Shown here: positions 26,129 through 35,747 of the stretch, piece after piece
How the letters are laid out: every line of letters starts with the position of its first letter
Numbering within the stretch: position 1 is the stretch's first letter
Assembly: GCF_017357825.1 (NCBI RefSeq)
Contig: NZ_CP046072.1
Location: 1,736,001-1,800,000 of the forward strand
Direction of reading: 5' to 3'
DNA length: 64,000 nucleotides
Origin: Sulfurimonas aquatica
Lineage (GTDB): Bacteria; Campylobacterota; Campylobacteria; Campylobacterales; Sulfurimonadaceae
Made by a program: the position numbers and the translations under genes
The notes under the pieces: generated by a model
Told to the model about the DNA's origin: nothing
Databases searched by the model: none
Seen by the model: only the letters and a program-made list of their open reading frames with translations

Positions 26129-28341
26129 ATACAAACAGATCAAAAATCGAGTTACTAATAAATCAACTCGATCTAAACGAACACATAGAACAGTTTCAAA
26201 GTTTCTTCTCTCGTGAACACTCTCTCTATATAGAGGGTGATCAAGAGCTTCACTTCAAGTATATTAAATCATTAGACAAACTAGAGTTTAAAGCCCCTCC
26301 TAAAGTATCGGACTTTACAAATATTAAAAATCATCTCAAGAAGCATGGTGTTTTGAATTTTGAGCAGATTTTTGAAATAGTTAAAGTTGTAAGATATTTT
26401 AGGTACTTTAAAAATCGTGAATTAGATGGCATTATTGGTGAATGGATGAGTAAGTTTATCATTGATGTTAAATTTACTGAAGTTGAGAAGTATTTTACCA
26501 ATGATGGAAAATTTGAAGAGAATCTAGATGAAACTCTCTTTGGTTTGAGTGCAAGAATCCAAGAACATAGAAATAATATGTCTGGTGCACTTAAACGCAT
26601 GATGAGTAGTTCAAAACTTGCTGGCTACCTTGTAGATACACAAGTGCATTTCATAAATAATGAAGATTGTCTTTTAGTTCGTGGTGGCTTTAACCATGTT
26701 CTAAAAGGTGCGGTAGTTGGGCGTTCTACTGGTGGTTTTTTCTATGTTTCACCCGATAGTATTTTAAAATCAAAAGAGCAGATTCGCTTTATAGAACAAG
26801 AGAGAGAGGCCATCTTTTATGAGTATGCCAAAGAGTTCTCAGCGAAACTCGCCGAACTTCAACCTTTTATAAACTTCATAGACAAAGAGTTTACAAAGTT
26901 TGATAATTATCAAGCGAGGGTTCTCTTTGCTAAAAGCAAAAACATGCAGCTTGTTAAGAGTAAAAATGACTCAAGAATAGTTTTGAGTGGATTTGTGCAC
27001 CCTGCCCTGCATAATGCCAAACCCATAACAGTAGATTTTACTAAAAACATCTTAATGATTACGGGTGTAAACGCCGGTGGTAAAACCATGTTACTGAAGT
27101 CTATACTCGCTTCTGCATTTATGGCAAAGTATATCATACCGATGAAACTTGACGAGCATAAATCTCATATTGGCTCTTTTAAAAGTGTTCTTGCTATCAT
27201 AGACGACCCACAAAATGTTAAAAATGACATCTCAACCTTTGCTGGACGTATGCAGGAGTTTTCTCGTATATTTTCAGAAAGTAAAGCTCTTGTAGGTGTT
27301 GATGAGATAGAACTAGGAACCGACAGTGATGAGGCAGCAGCTCTATTTAAAGTTATACTTGATGATTTAATTAAACGCGGGCAAAAAGTAGTTGTTACCA
27401 CACACCATAAACGCCTAGCCGCATTAATGGCAGATCGTGACGACGTTGAGCTTATGGCTGCCATCTATGATGAAGAACAACGTAAGCCTACTTATGAGTT
27501 TATGCAAGGCATCATTGGTAAGAGTTATGCATTTGAGACTGCTAGTCGTTATGGCATAAACAACGCCATCGTTAAAGAGGCTAAAGCGGTTTATGGAGAC
27601 AACTCGGAAAAGCTCTCTCTACTGATAGAGCGCGGTTCTCAGCTTGAACGTGAGCTCAAGCAAAAACATAAAAAAGTGGATGACAAGTTAGAAGAGCTAA
27701 GACTCAAAGAGCTTCATATAAAAGAGACAAGAGAAAAGAATCTTAAAGAGCTTGAAGAGCAAAAAGCGGCACTTAAACGCAGCTACGATGTAGCTATTAG
27801 TGAAGCCAAATCTGCTGCAAAAGCTGGTGACACCAAAGCTATTCATCGCGCTATGGACAAGGCAAATAAAAAACTTCCTCCTCAAAAAGAAGAGCTTATT
27901 AAACGCCATGAAAAGTTTAAAGTTGGAGACAGTGTCAAGTACCACTCGCAAAGCGGTCTTATCATCTCGATGAAGGGCGAAAAAGACGCGACTATAGAAG
28001 TCGACGGTATGCGTGTACGCGTAAAGACTAAACATCTCAAACATACTCAGATTCAAAAGATAAAACCAAAAACAGACGTAAAAGTTCAGGTAGAGAAAAA
28101 AGCTGGTCTCAAGTGTGATTTACACGGTATGAGAGCGGATGAGGCTTGTGATGAGCTTGATAAGTTCATCAGTAACGCACTTATAAATGGATGGGATGAG
28201 ATTATCATCTATCATGGTATAGGAACAGGAAAGCTCTCTTTTGCAGTTAAAAACTTCCTCATTGCTCATCCAAGCGTGAAAAAGTTTGAAGATGCACCAC
28301 AGCACTTAGGTGGTTTTGGAGCGAAGATAGTCACTTTATGA
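26119..28341 (+). CDS. mutS2: MutS2-type DNA/ribosome-associated ATPase with Smr domain
   Basis: The 740-residue protein lacks the mismatch-recognition domain of MutS1. It has core and clamp regions, an ATPase with Walker A GVNAGGKT (316-323) and Walker B VGVDEIELGTD, a long coiled coil (about 495-600), a KOW-like segment (about 605-640) and a C-terminal Smr nuclease domain with CDLHGMR (about 664) and HGIGTGKL. MutS2 proteins limit homologous recombination, and in some bacteria rescue collided ribosomes. Start: no ATG gives the N-terminus, so TTG at 26119 is the best choice; it has a poor ribosome binding site and overlaps the upstream gene, suggesting coupling. Confidence 0.93.
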   Translation: MRVDTNRSKIELLINQLDLNEHIEQFQSFFSREHSLYIEGDQELHFKYIKSLDKLEFKAPPKVSDFTNIKNHLKKHGVLNFEQIFEIVKVVRYFRYFKNRELDGIIGEWMSKFIIDVKFTEVEKYFTNDGKFEENLDETLFGLSARIQEHRNNMSGALKRMMSSSKLAGYLVDTQVHFINNEDCLLVRGGFNHVLKGAVVGRSTGGFFYVSPDSILKSKEQIRFIEQEREAIFYEYAKEFSAKLAELQPFINFIDKEFTKFDNYQARVLFAKSKNMQLVKSKNDSRIVLSGFVHPALHNAKPITVDFTKNILMITGVNAGGKTMLLKSILASAFMAKYIIPMKLDEHKSHIGSFKSVLAIIDDPQNVKNDISTFAGRMQEFSRIFSESKALVGVDEIELGTDSDEAAALFKVILDDLIKRGQKVVVTTHHKRLAALMADRDDVELMAAIYDEEQRKPTYEFMQGIIGKSYAFETASRYGINNAIVKEAKAVYGDNSEKLSLLIERGSQLERELKQKHKKVDDKLEELRLKELHIKETREKNLKELEEQKAALKRSYDVAISEAKSAAKAGDTKAIHRAMDKANKKLPPQKEELIKRHEKFKVGDSVKYHSQSGLIISMKGEKDATIEVDGMRVRVKTKHLKHTQIQKIKPKTDVKVQVEKKAGLKCDLHGMRADEACDELDKFISNALINGWDEIIIYHGIGTGKLSFAVKNFLIAHPSVKKFEDAPQHLGGFGAKIVTL

Positions 28342-29540
28342 AAAACATAGCTATCATCGGTGCTGGAGCATCTGGTCTTCTTTGTGCAATTCTCTGTGCA
28401 AAAGCATCTTGCAAAGTTACAATATATGAGCAAAACTCAAAACCTGCAAAAAAAATTCTTGTCTCAGGGAATGGCCGCTGTAATATTACAAATAGAAACT
28501 TAGGCATAAACGACTACTTTAGCGATAATCCATCTTTTGTAGAGTATGCGTTAAAAGAGTTTGGATTTAAAGAATTTTCTAAACTGATGAGCGAACTTGG
28601 ACTCTTACTAGACGTAAAAGAAGATGGTAGAGCCTATCCACTTAGTAACGAAGCAAAATCAGTGGCTAAACTCTTAGAAGATTATGCAAAAACTCTAGGA
28701 GTCACTATTTTACTTGACACTAAAGTAGATGATATTAATAAACTACTAAACAAATATGATTCTGTTGTTGTTGCAACTGGTTCACGAGCGGCTTCTCACC
28801 TTGGTGGTAACAATGATGGAGAAGAGTTTGCCAAAGAGTTTGGGCATAACGTTATTAAAGCATACCCATCGCTTGTTCAACTTCACATAGACTCTAACTG
28901 TGCTCATAAAATGAGTGGAGCAAAGATAAACGCAGAAGTAACCCTACTTATAAATCATAAAAAAGATATCAGCTCTACGGGCGACCTTCTCTTTACCAAC
29001 TATGGTGTTTCAGGATTTTCCATACTTGACATATCTCAGCGCGCAAGTCAATCTCTATTAAATTATGAAGTGGTAGATATATCAGTCAACCTGCTTCCAT
29101 CTTTTAATATGCAAAAACTCTCTACTCACATACTTAACGTAGCCTCTTTAATGCCCGAGTTTACCATTTTAGACATTTTAGTGGGACTTATTCCCATAAA
29201 AATAGCAAATGGCTTACTAGAAGAGCTAAAAATATCTAACGCCACTAAAGCAGATACTATCCATACAAAGATGGCTAAAAGAGTAGCAAACGCCATGCTA
29301 AACTGGCGCTTTACTATCAGTGATACACATGGATTTCGTCATGCAGAAGTAAGTGGAGGAGGAGTTGACACACTAGAGGTCAATCCAAAAACAATGGAAT
29401 CGCAAAAGAGAAAAAACCTCTACTTTTGTGGAGAAGTTTTAGATGTAGTTGGTCGGCGTGGAGGCTTTAACTTTGCCTTTGCATGGGCAAGTGCATATGT
29501 TGCTGCAAATGCCATAAGTGCAAAAAATCACTCTAAATAA
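28338..29540 (+). CDS. HI0933/YhiN-family FAD-dependent oxidoreductase
   Basis: The 400-residue flavoprotein opens with IGAGASGLLCAI (6-17) for FAD binding, then KILVSGNGRCNITN (family signature) and a C-terminal GEVLDVVGRRGGFNFAFAWAS that closes the FAD site. Members are general NAD(P)/FAD oxidoreductases of uncertain substrate. It overlaps the mutS2 stop by four bases and is the last gene of the run. Its 3' end overlaps the convergent gene by eight bases. Confidence 0.88.
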   Translation: MKNIAIIGAGASGLLCAILCAKASCKVTIYEQNSKPAKKILVSGNGRCNITNRNLGINDYFSDNPSFVEYALKEFGFKEFSKLMSELGLLLDVKEDGRAYPLSNEAKSVAKLLEDYAKTLGVTILLDTKVDDINKLLNKYDSVVVATGSRAASHLGGNNDGEEFAKEFGHNVIKAYPSLVQLHIDSNCAHKMSGAKINAEVTLLINHKKDISSTGDLLFTNYGVSGFSILDISQRASQSLLNYEVVDISVNLLPSFNMQKLSTHILNVASLMPEFTILDILVGLIPIKIANGLLEELKISNATKADTIHTKMAKRVANAMLNWRFTISDTHGFRHAEVSGGGVDTLEVNPKTMESQKRKNLYFCGEVLDVVGRRGGFNFAFAWASAYVAANAISAKNHSK

Positions 29541-30135
29541 AACTTAAACCTTTAAATGTAAGTTTTGTATATGGAGTCTCTTTGTCAGCCATAACTGACA
29601 CATCCCCTAAGACAGAGCCATTAATAAGTGTAACTGAACTAGAAAATGATTCTGCTAAATGAACAAAAGCCAAAGAGTACGGCATACAGATCTCTGATAT
29701 CTGCTTTTTCATAATTATCTCTACACTAATATTTACTAGCTCTTCATAAATTATCTTATTTGTCGCCCTTTGAAGTCTATACTTTTTCATATAGCTTATG
29801 TTTTTTTCAAGTACGTCTTTTTCAATATCATTTAGATGTTGCTGATCATCTACATCATCAAGTTCATCTTCTATTTTCTTTTTGTAAGCATCAATTTTTT
29901 TGTCATAAACTTTTTCAAAATCTGGTCGAAGTCTTTTAAGTAAAGCAAATGTCTCCTGCTCATCAAGCTCTTTATTTGTAGTAATGGTAGCACTCGTATC
30001 TGACTCTATTTTTTCTAAAAAAGCCAAAATATGTGTTGCGGCTTGAATATATACATATTTATCTTCCTTGCCTATACTAAAGTCAACTCCTCTCACACTT
30101 ATAACTGGTTTGTTTCCAACATATTCTAAATGCAA
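29533..30135 (-). CDS. Conserved protein of unknown function (Campylobacterota type)
   Basis: The 200-residue soluble protein starts with a beta-rich part (1-30), continues with charged helices (about 60-125, DELDDVDDQQHLNDIEKD), and ends with beta strands. There is no signal peptide, membrane helix or motif I recognise. A good AAGGA ribosome binding site precedes the ATG. It is divergent from lemA and convergent with the flavoprotein gene, so it is transcribed alone. Confidence 0.65.
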   Translation of the reverse strand: MHLEYVGNKPVISVRGVDFSIGKEDKYVYIQAATHILAFLEKIESDTSATITTNKELDEQETFALLKRLRPDFEKVYDKKIDAYKKKIEDELDDVDDQQHLNDIEKDVLEKNISYMKKYRLQRATNKIIYEELVNISVEIIMKKQISEICMPYSLAFVHLAESFSSSVTLINGSVLGDVSVMADKETPYTKLTFKGLSFI

Positions 30136-30173
30136 AATAATTCCTTTTTATTTATTATAACTGTTTTATTACT

Positions 30174-30196
30174 TAAGTAGTGAAAAAAACTGCTTA
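30174..30196. repeat. Inverted repeat upstream of lemA
   Basis: TAAGTAGT and ACTGCTTA can form an 8-base stem (one G-T pair) around the loop GAAAAAA, in the divergent gap between the 200-residue protein gene and lemA. It is a candidate operator; no U-tract is present. Confidence 0.3.
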
Positions 30197-30255
30197 ATAA
30201 ACTACTATTAAAAAATAAAAAGATAAACTATCTAAGATTGAAAAAAGGACAAGAT

Positions 30256-30810
30256 ATGTCAACACCACTCATTATACTCATCGTATTAGCTATTATATTG
30301 GTACTTATGTACAACTCGCTTGTAGCCAAGAAAAACCAAGTCGATAACATTTTTGCTAGTGTAGATACACAGCTTAAAAAACGCTATGACCTTATACCAA
30401 ACCTTGTTGCTTCAGTAAGTAAGTATATGGAACATGAAAAATCTATTTTACAAGAGGTTACAAAACTTCGCGCAGATGCAAATAAACCAAATATTAGTGA
30501 TAAACAAAAAATTGCTCTTGATGCACAGGTCACTTCAGCTCTTGGCTCCATTATGATTGCAGTTGAAAACTACCCTGAACTCAAAGCAAATGAAAATGTC
30601 ATGCATCTTCAAAGCTCTTTAAATGAAGTAGAAGAGCAGATCTCTGCAGCAAGAAGAGCTTACAATCAGGCAGTAACGGATTACAATAACGCTATTGAGA
30701 TGATACCTACAAACTTTATGGCGAACATTATGAACTACAGAGAAAAAGAGGTCTTTGTAATTAGTGAAGGTGAGAGAACAAATGTAGATGTAAAAGAGCT
30801 CTTTAACTAG
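30256..30810 (+). CDS. lemA: LemA family protein
   Basis: The protein (184 residues from the ATG at 30256) has one N-terminal transmembrane helix (about 4-22) and a helical LemA domain: NQVDNIFASVDTQLKKRYDL, IPNLVASVSKYM, and the closing AEVFV-like KEVFVISEGER. The function of LemA is not settled; it often neighbours TPM, M48 protease or DUF3137 genes, as here. I choose the ATG at 30256 since AAAAAAGGAC precedes it at good spacing; a TTG at 30238 would spoil that. DUF3137 follows after four bases. Confidence 0.9.
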   Translation: MSTPLIILIVLAIILVLMYNSLVAKKNQVDNIFASVDTQLKKRYDLIPNLVASVSKYMEHEKSILQEVTKLRADANKPNISDKQKIALDAQVTSALGSIMIAVENYPELKANENVMHLQSSLNEVEEQISAARRAYNQAVTDYNNAIEMIPTNFMANIMNYREKEVFVISEGERTNVDVKELFN

Positions 30811-30813
30811 CTT

Positions 30814-31773
30814 ATGAAAACAACAAGTGAGCTTACTGATTTTTACTATAAAACACTTTTTCCTACACTTGAGACACTAGAAGAAGATAGAAAAAAACTT
30901 CGTCAAAAAATCATTAAAGTTGGAGTTTTTTATACCTTCATTGTAGTTCTTCTTAGTTTAGTATTTCTAAGCTCTCACATCAACTTTGACATCATTGTCT
31001 TTTTACTTTTTGCCTACATCGGTATTGGTCTGTTTATATATAAAATGCTGATAAAAGATTATACAAAAGATTTTAAACATAGTGTAATCGAACCTCTTAT
31101 AAAAGAGATAGATAGGAACCTCTCTTATACACCAGAACTTTGCGTAAGAGAACATACCTTCACTCGATCAAAACTCTATAAAAAGCATATTGATAGGTTT
31201 AGGGGAAATGATTATGTTCGAGGGACTATAGATGGTATAGACATAGAGTTTTCTGACATTCATGCTGAATACAGAAGTAAAAACTCTAAAAATAAGAGCT
31301 GGCATACCATCTTTCAAGGTCTTTTTATTGTGAGTGATTTTCATAAGCATTTTAAAGGTGAGACAATTGTCCTTCCAGATAATGCACAGAGTACTTTTGG
31401 AGACCTTATCGGTAACTGGTTACAGTCAAATAATTTTGCAAGAGACGAGCTCGTGAAAATGGATAACCCCGAGTTTGAAAAAGAGTTTGTTGTTTACTCT
31501 AACGATCAAGTAGAAGCAAGATATGTATTAACCCACACTCTTATGCAGAGACTTCTTATATTTAAAAAACGCTCTGGTCATCCACTTGGAGTATCTTTCA
31601 TAGGTGGAAACATCTACATAGCTATAGAGTATAACAAAGATCTATTTGAGCCGTCTATATTTCATTCACTATTAAAGTATAAAATAGCGATGGAGTATGT
31701 CTCAACTTTACACCTTGCCATAGGCATCATCGAAGAGTTAAAACTCAACCAAAAAATATGGAGCAAACAATGA
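30814..31773 (+). CDS. DUF3137 membrane protein
   Basis: The 319-residue protein has two adjacent hydrophobic helices (about 32-50 and 54-74) and a large C-terminal DUF3137 domain (about 110-310) with IEFSDIHAEYR and the strand VARYVL-like VEARYVLTHTLMQRL. DUF3137 proteins typically sit beside LemA and are thought to act with it at the membrane; the biochemical role is unknown. The stop overlaps the next start (ATGA). Confidence 0.85.
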   Translation: MKTTSELTDFYYKTLFPTLETLEEDRKKLRQKIIKVGVFYTFIVVLLSLVFLSSHINFDIIVFLLFAYIGIGLFIYKMLIKDYTKDFKHSVIEPLIKEIDRNLSYTPELCVREHTFTRSKLYKKHIDRFRGNDYVRGTIDGIDIEFSDIHAEYRSKNSKNKSWHTIFQGLFIVSDFHKHFKGETIVLPDNAQSTFGDLIGNWLQSNNFARDELVKMDNPEFEKEFVVYSNDQVEARYVLTHTLMQRLLIFKKRSGHPLGVSFIGGNIYIAIEYNKDLFEPSIFHSLLKYKIAMEYVSTLHLAIGIIEELKLNQKIWSKQ

Positions 31774-32300
31774 AACTAAACAAAGTACTTACAGGACTTC
31801 TACTAGGGAGTCTCATCTCACTCAATCTAAATGCCGTCACCATAGGTCAAACGCCAAAGTTAGTATCGATATCTGATGATAACGGTGGTCTTGTAGAAGA
31901 TGGTAGTGTATGGTCATCAAGCATCATTACTGATAAAGTATATGTTATGTTTTATGTTGATCCAGATGAAAAAGACGTAAATGAGCACTTTTCACAAGCA
32001 CTTAAAGCAAAAGAGTATGACAAGAGTCGTTTTGGGAGTATGGCAATTATAAATCTTGCCGCAACGTGGAAACCAAACTTTGTTATAGAAAAAATTCTAA
32101 AAGGAAAACAAGAGGAGTTTCCAAGAACGATTTATGTAAAAGACAAGAGTAGCGTTTTAGTAAAAGAGTGGGAACTGGCTGATGACGCGTCAAACATACT
32201 TCTTTTTGCTAGTGATGGAAAGCTTCTTTTTTACAAATCTGGAAAGATGCAAGAAGACGACATGAATAAAGTATTTAAACTAATAGAAGACAATATATAG
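31770..32300 (+). CDS. YtfJ-like periplasmic thioredoxin-fold protein
   Basis: The protein (176 residues from the ATG at 31770) has a signal peptide (MKLNKVLTGLLLGSLISLNLN, cleaved near residue 22) and a YtfJ-family thioredoxin-like domain without a CxxC motif: IGQTPKL, KVYVMFYVDPDEKDVN and a later IYVKDKSSVLVKEW. Without redox cysteines it is unlikely to be a disulfide enzyme. A start four codons earlier is possible, but the ATG overlapping the DUF3137 stop (ATGA) has GGAGC at good spacing. EI24-like gene follows directly. Confidence 0.8.
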   Translation: MKLNKVLTGLLLGSLISLNLNAVTIGQTPKLVSISDDNGGLVEDGSVWSSSIITDKVYVMFYVDPDEKDVNEHFSQALKAKEYDKSRFGSMAIINLAATWKPNFVIEKILKGKQEEFPRTIYVKDKSSVLVKEWELADDASNILLFASDGKLLFYKSGKMQEDDMNKVFKLIEDNI

Positions 32301-33086
32301 ATGAATAGCGAAAACAGTACACTCGCTCTTAGTTTAAGAGACCTCTTTACAGGTAAGATGATAAAGTACTCTCTCATGCCATTTATCTTAAGCATGCTTG
32401 TTATGTATCTGCTCTTTTTTGTAGTTGCTGGAGTTGGTCTTGACCAACTTGGTTCTATGGATGTTCAAAGTTCTCAAACTACCATAGAAAATGGCATACC
32501 TCATACTGATAGTTTTACAGCGTCGCTTGAGGGAACTGCACTTATAAAGTTTTTGATGAGTAATGCCATCACTTCTTGGATAGCAACCTTTTTAGTCTAT
32601 ACGATAGGGAGTTTTTTAACTCTTTATCTTTCTATCTTTGTAGCACTTATTATCATAGGATTCTTAACGCCAATAATCCTTAAAGAGTTGCACTTTAGAC
32701 ACTACCAAGACGTAGAGATGATTGGTCACTCAAACGTAATAGAGTCTATCTTTTTGATAATTCGCTGGGTAGCTGTAATGCTCATAATGTTTATAGTTTT
32801 TATTCCTCTATACTTCATTCCATTAGTCAACGTTATCGCGTTTAACTTTCCTCTTTATTACCTTTTTCATAAAGTAATGACTTATGATGTCTCATCAACT
32901 ATCTGTACAAAAGAGGAAGCTATGCAGATTAAGTTTTTTCATGCTACTACATTGAGGCTTAAAACACTAGGTCTTTATCTTATATCTCTCATCCCTTTTG
33001 TAGTCTTTTTTGCTACTGTTTTTTATGTCATCTATTTAGGGCATAGCTACTTTTTAGAAACAAGAAAAATAAGATCAGAAGCTTAA
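32301..33086 (+). CDS. EI24/CysZ-like membrane protein
   Basis: The 261-residue protein has about four to six hydrophobic segments (25-50, 90-125, 150-185, 225-250) and matches the EI24/CysZ pattern, with LMPFILSMLVMYLLFF near the start and RWVAVMLIMFIVFIPLYF in the middle. CysZ proteins import sulfate; EI24 homologues in this class are not shown to do so, and no sulfate genes adjoin. It starts at the base after the YtfJ-like stop, as the fourth gene of the lemA run. Confidence 0.78.
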   Translation: MNSENSTLALSLRDLFTGKMIKYSLMPFILSMLVMYLLFFVVAGVGLDQLGSMDVQSSQTTIENGIPHTDSFTASLEGTALIKFLMSNAITSWIATFLVYTIGSFLTLYLSIFVALIIIGFLTPIILKELHFRHYQDVEMIGHSNVIESIFLIIRWVAVMLIMFIVFIPLYFIPLVNVIAFNFPLYYLFHKVMTYDVSSTICTKEEAMQIKFFHATTLRLKTLGLYLISLIPFVVFFATVFYVIYLGHSYFLETRKIRSEA

Positions 33087-33135
33087 ACAGCTAATTTTAA
33101 CTGTATAACTTTTGGCAAAGCATAAAGATAAATAG

Positions 33136-33870
33136 ATGCAAGAACAGATATATAAAATAACTCCTGAGGTGATTGATGATGACATCTCTTTTATTCATCT
33201 CATTGCAAGCCTACCCGATCACTCATACTATTGGAGTGATGAGTGGTCTGCTGATTTTTATATATCTTTAGCAAAACGAGGCTTTATTTGTGTCTCGCAT
33301 GATTATGAGGGTTCTCTTGTTCTGTTGCCTTAGTTACAATTAGAGTATGGTGTACTTGAGTTTGAAAACCTTCATATTTCCAAAAAAGTTAAAACTCTTA
33401 TAAATAAACAACACTACTCCCTTAGAATCAACACAAGATTTAATGATGTACTAGATCAATTATCCTTGCATCATGAACATAATTGGCTAAGAGGTAGCTA
33501 TATTACTCTGCTCAAGAGTTTAGACAGAGATAGAACAAGTAGAGATGACTTTATCATTAACTCCATAGAGTTGATTGATAATGAAACAAATCAACTAGTC
33601 GCTGGTGAGGTTGGATACTCCATAGGGAGTGTCTACACTAGTTTAAGTGGCTTTAGTTCTAAAGAGAAAAAACACAATAATTCGGGAACACTGCAGATGG
33701 TTCTTTTAGCCCAATATTTAGATGAAAAAGGTTTCTCTTTTTGGAATATGGGACATCCATATATGGAGTATAAAAAGAAGTTAGGCTCTATAACTTACGA
33801 TAGAGAAGCATTTCTACAAAAATACTTAATAGCCATAAGTAAAAGTACGATTCATCTTAAAGAGACTTAA
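33136..33870 (+). pseudogene. aat-like leucyl/phenylalanyl-tRNA--protein transferase family gene with an in-frame TAG
   Basis: One reading frame of 245 codons is interrupted by TAG at 33331-33333 (codon 66). Upstream reads SLVLLP; downstream reads LQLEYGVLEFENLH. Relatives have LLLPQxQ there, so the lost residue is probably Gln (CAG to TAG, one transition). The distal part keeps Aat/GNAT-like features: LVAGEVGYSIGSVYTSLSGF, a NSG segment, and FWNMGHPYMEYKKKLGSI. The typical Aat N-terminus (FPPxxxA) is not evident, so it is a divergent member. No ribosome binding site serves the distal part. TAG ends other genes here, so it is a normal stop. Either a fresh pseudogene, a readthrough case or a base error. 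Confidence 0.7.
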
Positions 33871-34158
33871 ATGGAATATGAATTTGAAGAAGATGCAGAA
33901 CCTACTTGGCTAGTTAAACAGCGAGAAGATGCTTTACTTGCTGAGAATGCTTATGCAATAAATGAGAAGATTATCTATAAAAAAGGTGATCAAGTTGGAA
34001 ACTTCTTATTTGTGCAATACAATAAGGCAAAAAACAGGGCTACATTCGAGTGTCAAGAGTGTGGCAGAAAGTTTACTTATAATATTTATGCCATAAAAAA
34101 TAAAAAGAGATGTAAGTGGTATAAATTTCATGATAAAAAATTTTCTCAAAAAACTTAA
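33871..34158 (+). CDS. Small protein with a CxxC zinc-ribbon-like motif
   Basis: The 95-residue protein starts right after the stop of the aat-like gene. Its C-terminal part has ATFECQECGRKFTYN (about 60-74) and one more Cys near 84, which suggests a small zinc-binding or RNA-binding ribbon with an incomplete ligand set. It is acidic at the N-terminus and basic at the C-terminus. Function unknown. It depends on translation through, or restart after, the broken gene upstream. Confidence 0.55.
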   Translation: MEYEFEEDAEPTWLVKQREDALLAENAYAINEKIIYKKGDQVGNFLFVQYNKAKNRATFECQECGRKFTYNIYAIKNKKRCKWYKFHDKKFSQKT

Positions 34159-34253
34159 AAAATTATTCTACCAATATATAGAGCTAAATTGTTAATAATT
34201 AAATGGTTAAAATTACTTTGAAATAATATTTACAAAAATTTTAAGGAATAAAG

Positions 34254-34613
34254 ATGCCACTCTCAAAAGAAGAAAAAAACAAAGAAGAGATTAACAAGTT
34301 TTTAAAGCATAACGACATAGATCCTACTGACCCGATGAGTTATAAAAATCTATATGGAACAGCATACTATGTGGGTGAGAGTAGAAAGTTTGCAGAACCT
34401 ACAAGAATCAACTTCAATATTCTTAGCAGTAGTGATATCAATGTTTCTCTATATGAGATAAACGATATTGAATTTGTAAATGCCTTTAAAAGTAAAGAGC
34501 AAACATTTATATTTGACGAAGAGCATGAGACTCTTACCATTACCGGAAATGATACTCAAAAACATAATGAAGATTATAAGGTAGTTATAAACAGTCTCTT
34601 TCCAGATCTTTAA
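34254..34613 (+). CDS. Small cytosolic protein of unknown function
   Basis: The 119-residue protein is acidic, without signal or membrane segments; it begins MPLSKEEKNKEEINKFLKHN. An AAGGAATAAAG ribosome binding site precedes the ATG. The middle is probably beta-rich (FNILSSSDINVSLYEIND). I recognise no family. It is convergent with the diguanylate cyclase, and a short AT hairpin lies between. Confidence 0.55.
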   Translation: MPLSKEEKNKEEINKFLKHNDIDPTDPMSYKNLYGTAYYVGESRKFAEPTRINFNILSSSDINVSLYEINDIEFVNAFKSKEQTFIFDEEHETLTITGNDTQKHNEDYKVVINSLFPDL

Positions 34614-34615
34614 AA

Positions 34616-34638
34616 TTTAAATAACTAAACTATTTAAA
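34616..34638. terminator. Candidate bidirectional hairpin between convergent genes
   Basis: TTTAAATA and TATTTAAA pair perfectly around ACTAAAC, exactly between two converging stop codons. It has no G-C pairs, so its strength as a terminator is doubtful. Confidence 0.3.
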
Positions 34639-35667
34639 AGAGACACAGTTTTTACCTTTTGATTTTGCATCATACATCGCTAAATCCGCTCTCTTTATCA
34701 ATGATTCTACAGAGTCATTGATGCTATCAAACTCACTTACACCAAAACTACAGCTTAGTTTTATGCCATGCTTACAATTAATAGATTCAACAGTAGCTCT
34801 TAACTTCTCAGCAGTTAAAGCGCACTCTTTTATATCTGTCATTGGAGTTACTATGAGAAACTCTTCTCCACCCCATCTTGCTATGCTATCTGTATCGCGT
34901 AGTTGATCTTTTACTGTCTGTGACAATTTTTTAAGGACATTATCTCCACTCTCGTGTCCTAACCAGTCATTTATCTTTTTAAAATCATCAATATCAAATA
35001 AAATTAATGAGAGTTTTGTTTTGTATCTCTTAGCTTTGTAGATCTCTTTATCAAGGATCTCATTTATTTTTCGTCGATTATATAACTTCGTAAGTGGATC
35101 TATATTTGATAAAACCTCTAATTTTTTATTTGAATTTTCAAGTGCAATTTCAAGAGTTGCGATCATGATAAACAGTACAATAGATGATATTGCCAATCTC
35201 CAAAATGAGACACTACTCCATTCACCATGTTCCCATATACCTATACCCTTATATGCAAGAGTAAACATTAAAACGAAATAAAGAGTACTCACTATAGCAC
35301 CCCTCTTAACGCCAAGTAAAATTATACTTACAACAGGAAAGAAGTGAGCCCAGACAAGCCCAAACTGCTCATTTTTGTTTAAGTAAATAAAAGAGAGAAA
35401 AAATATAAAAAGAATGAGAACTAGTATGTTAACACTTCTATGTATAGCTCTATTTAATCGTAAATCAAGAAGAAGAAAAAACATTAAAACTGCAGTTATT
35501 ATATTTAGCAGAGAAACATTAAACTTCTCAAGGATAAAATAGTTAAAACTAGAAAAAAATGCAAATATAACTGAACCGAAAATTAGAAAAACATTCACAA
35601 TGATGTAAATTCTATTGAGACGATTATCATCTGACTTAAAGTCAGGCATAAACAAATTATTTATCAA
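34630..35667 (-). CDS. Membrane diguanylate cyclase (GGDEF)
   Basis: The 345-residue protein has about six hydrophobic helices (20-175) followed by a GGDEF domain (about 185-345). The active motif RWGGEEFLIV has GGEEF at 266-270 and the inhibitory I-site RDTD at 257-260. It should make c-di-GMP and be product-inhibited; the membrane part may sense an unknown signal. It lies 80 bases after the PAS kinase on the same strand. One plausible consumer of its product is the LapD-like receptor at 1136-3058. Confidence 0.9.
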   Translation of the reverse strand: MINNLFMPDFKSDDNRLNRIYIIVNVFLIFGSVIFAFFSSFNYFILEKFNVSLLNIITAVLMFFLLLDLRLNRAIHRSVNILVLILFIFFLSFIYLNKNEQFGLVWAHFFPVVSIILLGVKRGAIVSTLYFVLMFTLAYKGIGIWEHGEWSSVSFWRLAISSIVLFIMIATLEIALENSNKKLEVLSNIDPLTKLYNRRKINEILDKEIYKAKRYKTKLSLILFDIDDFKKINDWLGHESGDNVLKKLSQTVKDQLRDTDSIARWGGEEFLIVTPMTDIKECALTAEKLRATVESINCKHGIKLSCSFGVSEFDSINDSVESLIKRADLAMYDAKSKGKNCVSFK

Positions 35668-35747
35668 TTCAAACCTTTTATTAGTGTTTCTATCATATTA
35701 CTTTATTATAATAACAGGAGTCTTAGATTCTGCTTTTAGCCAAGTAA

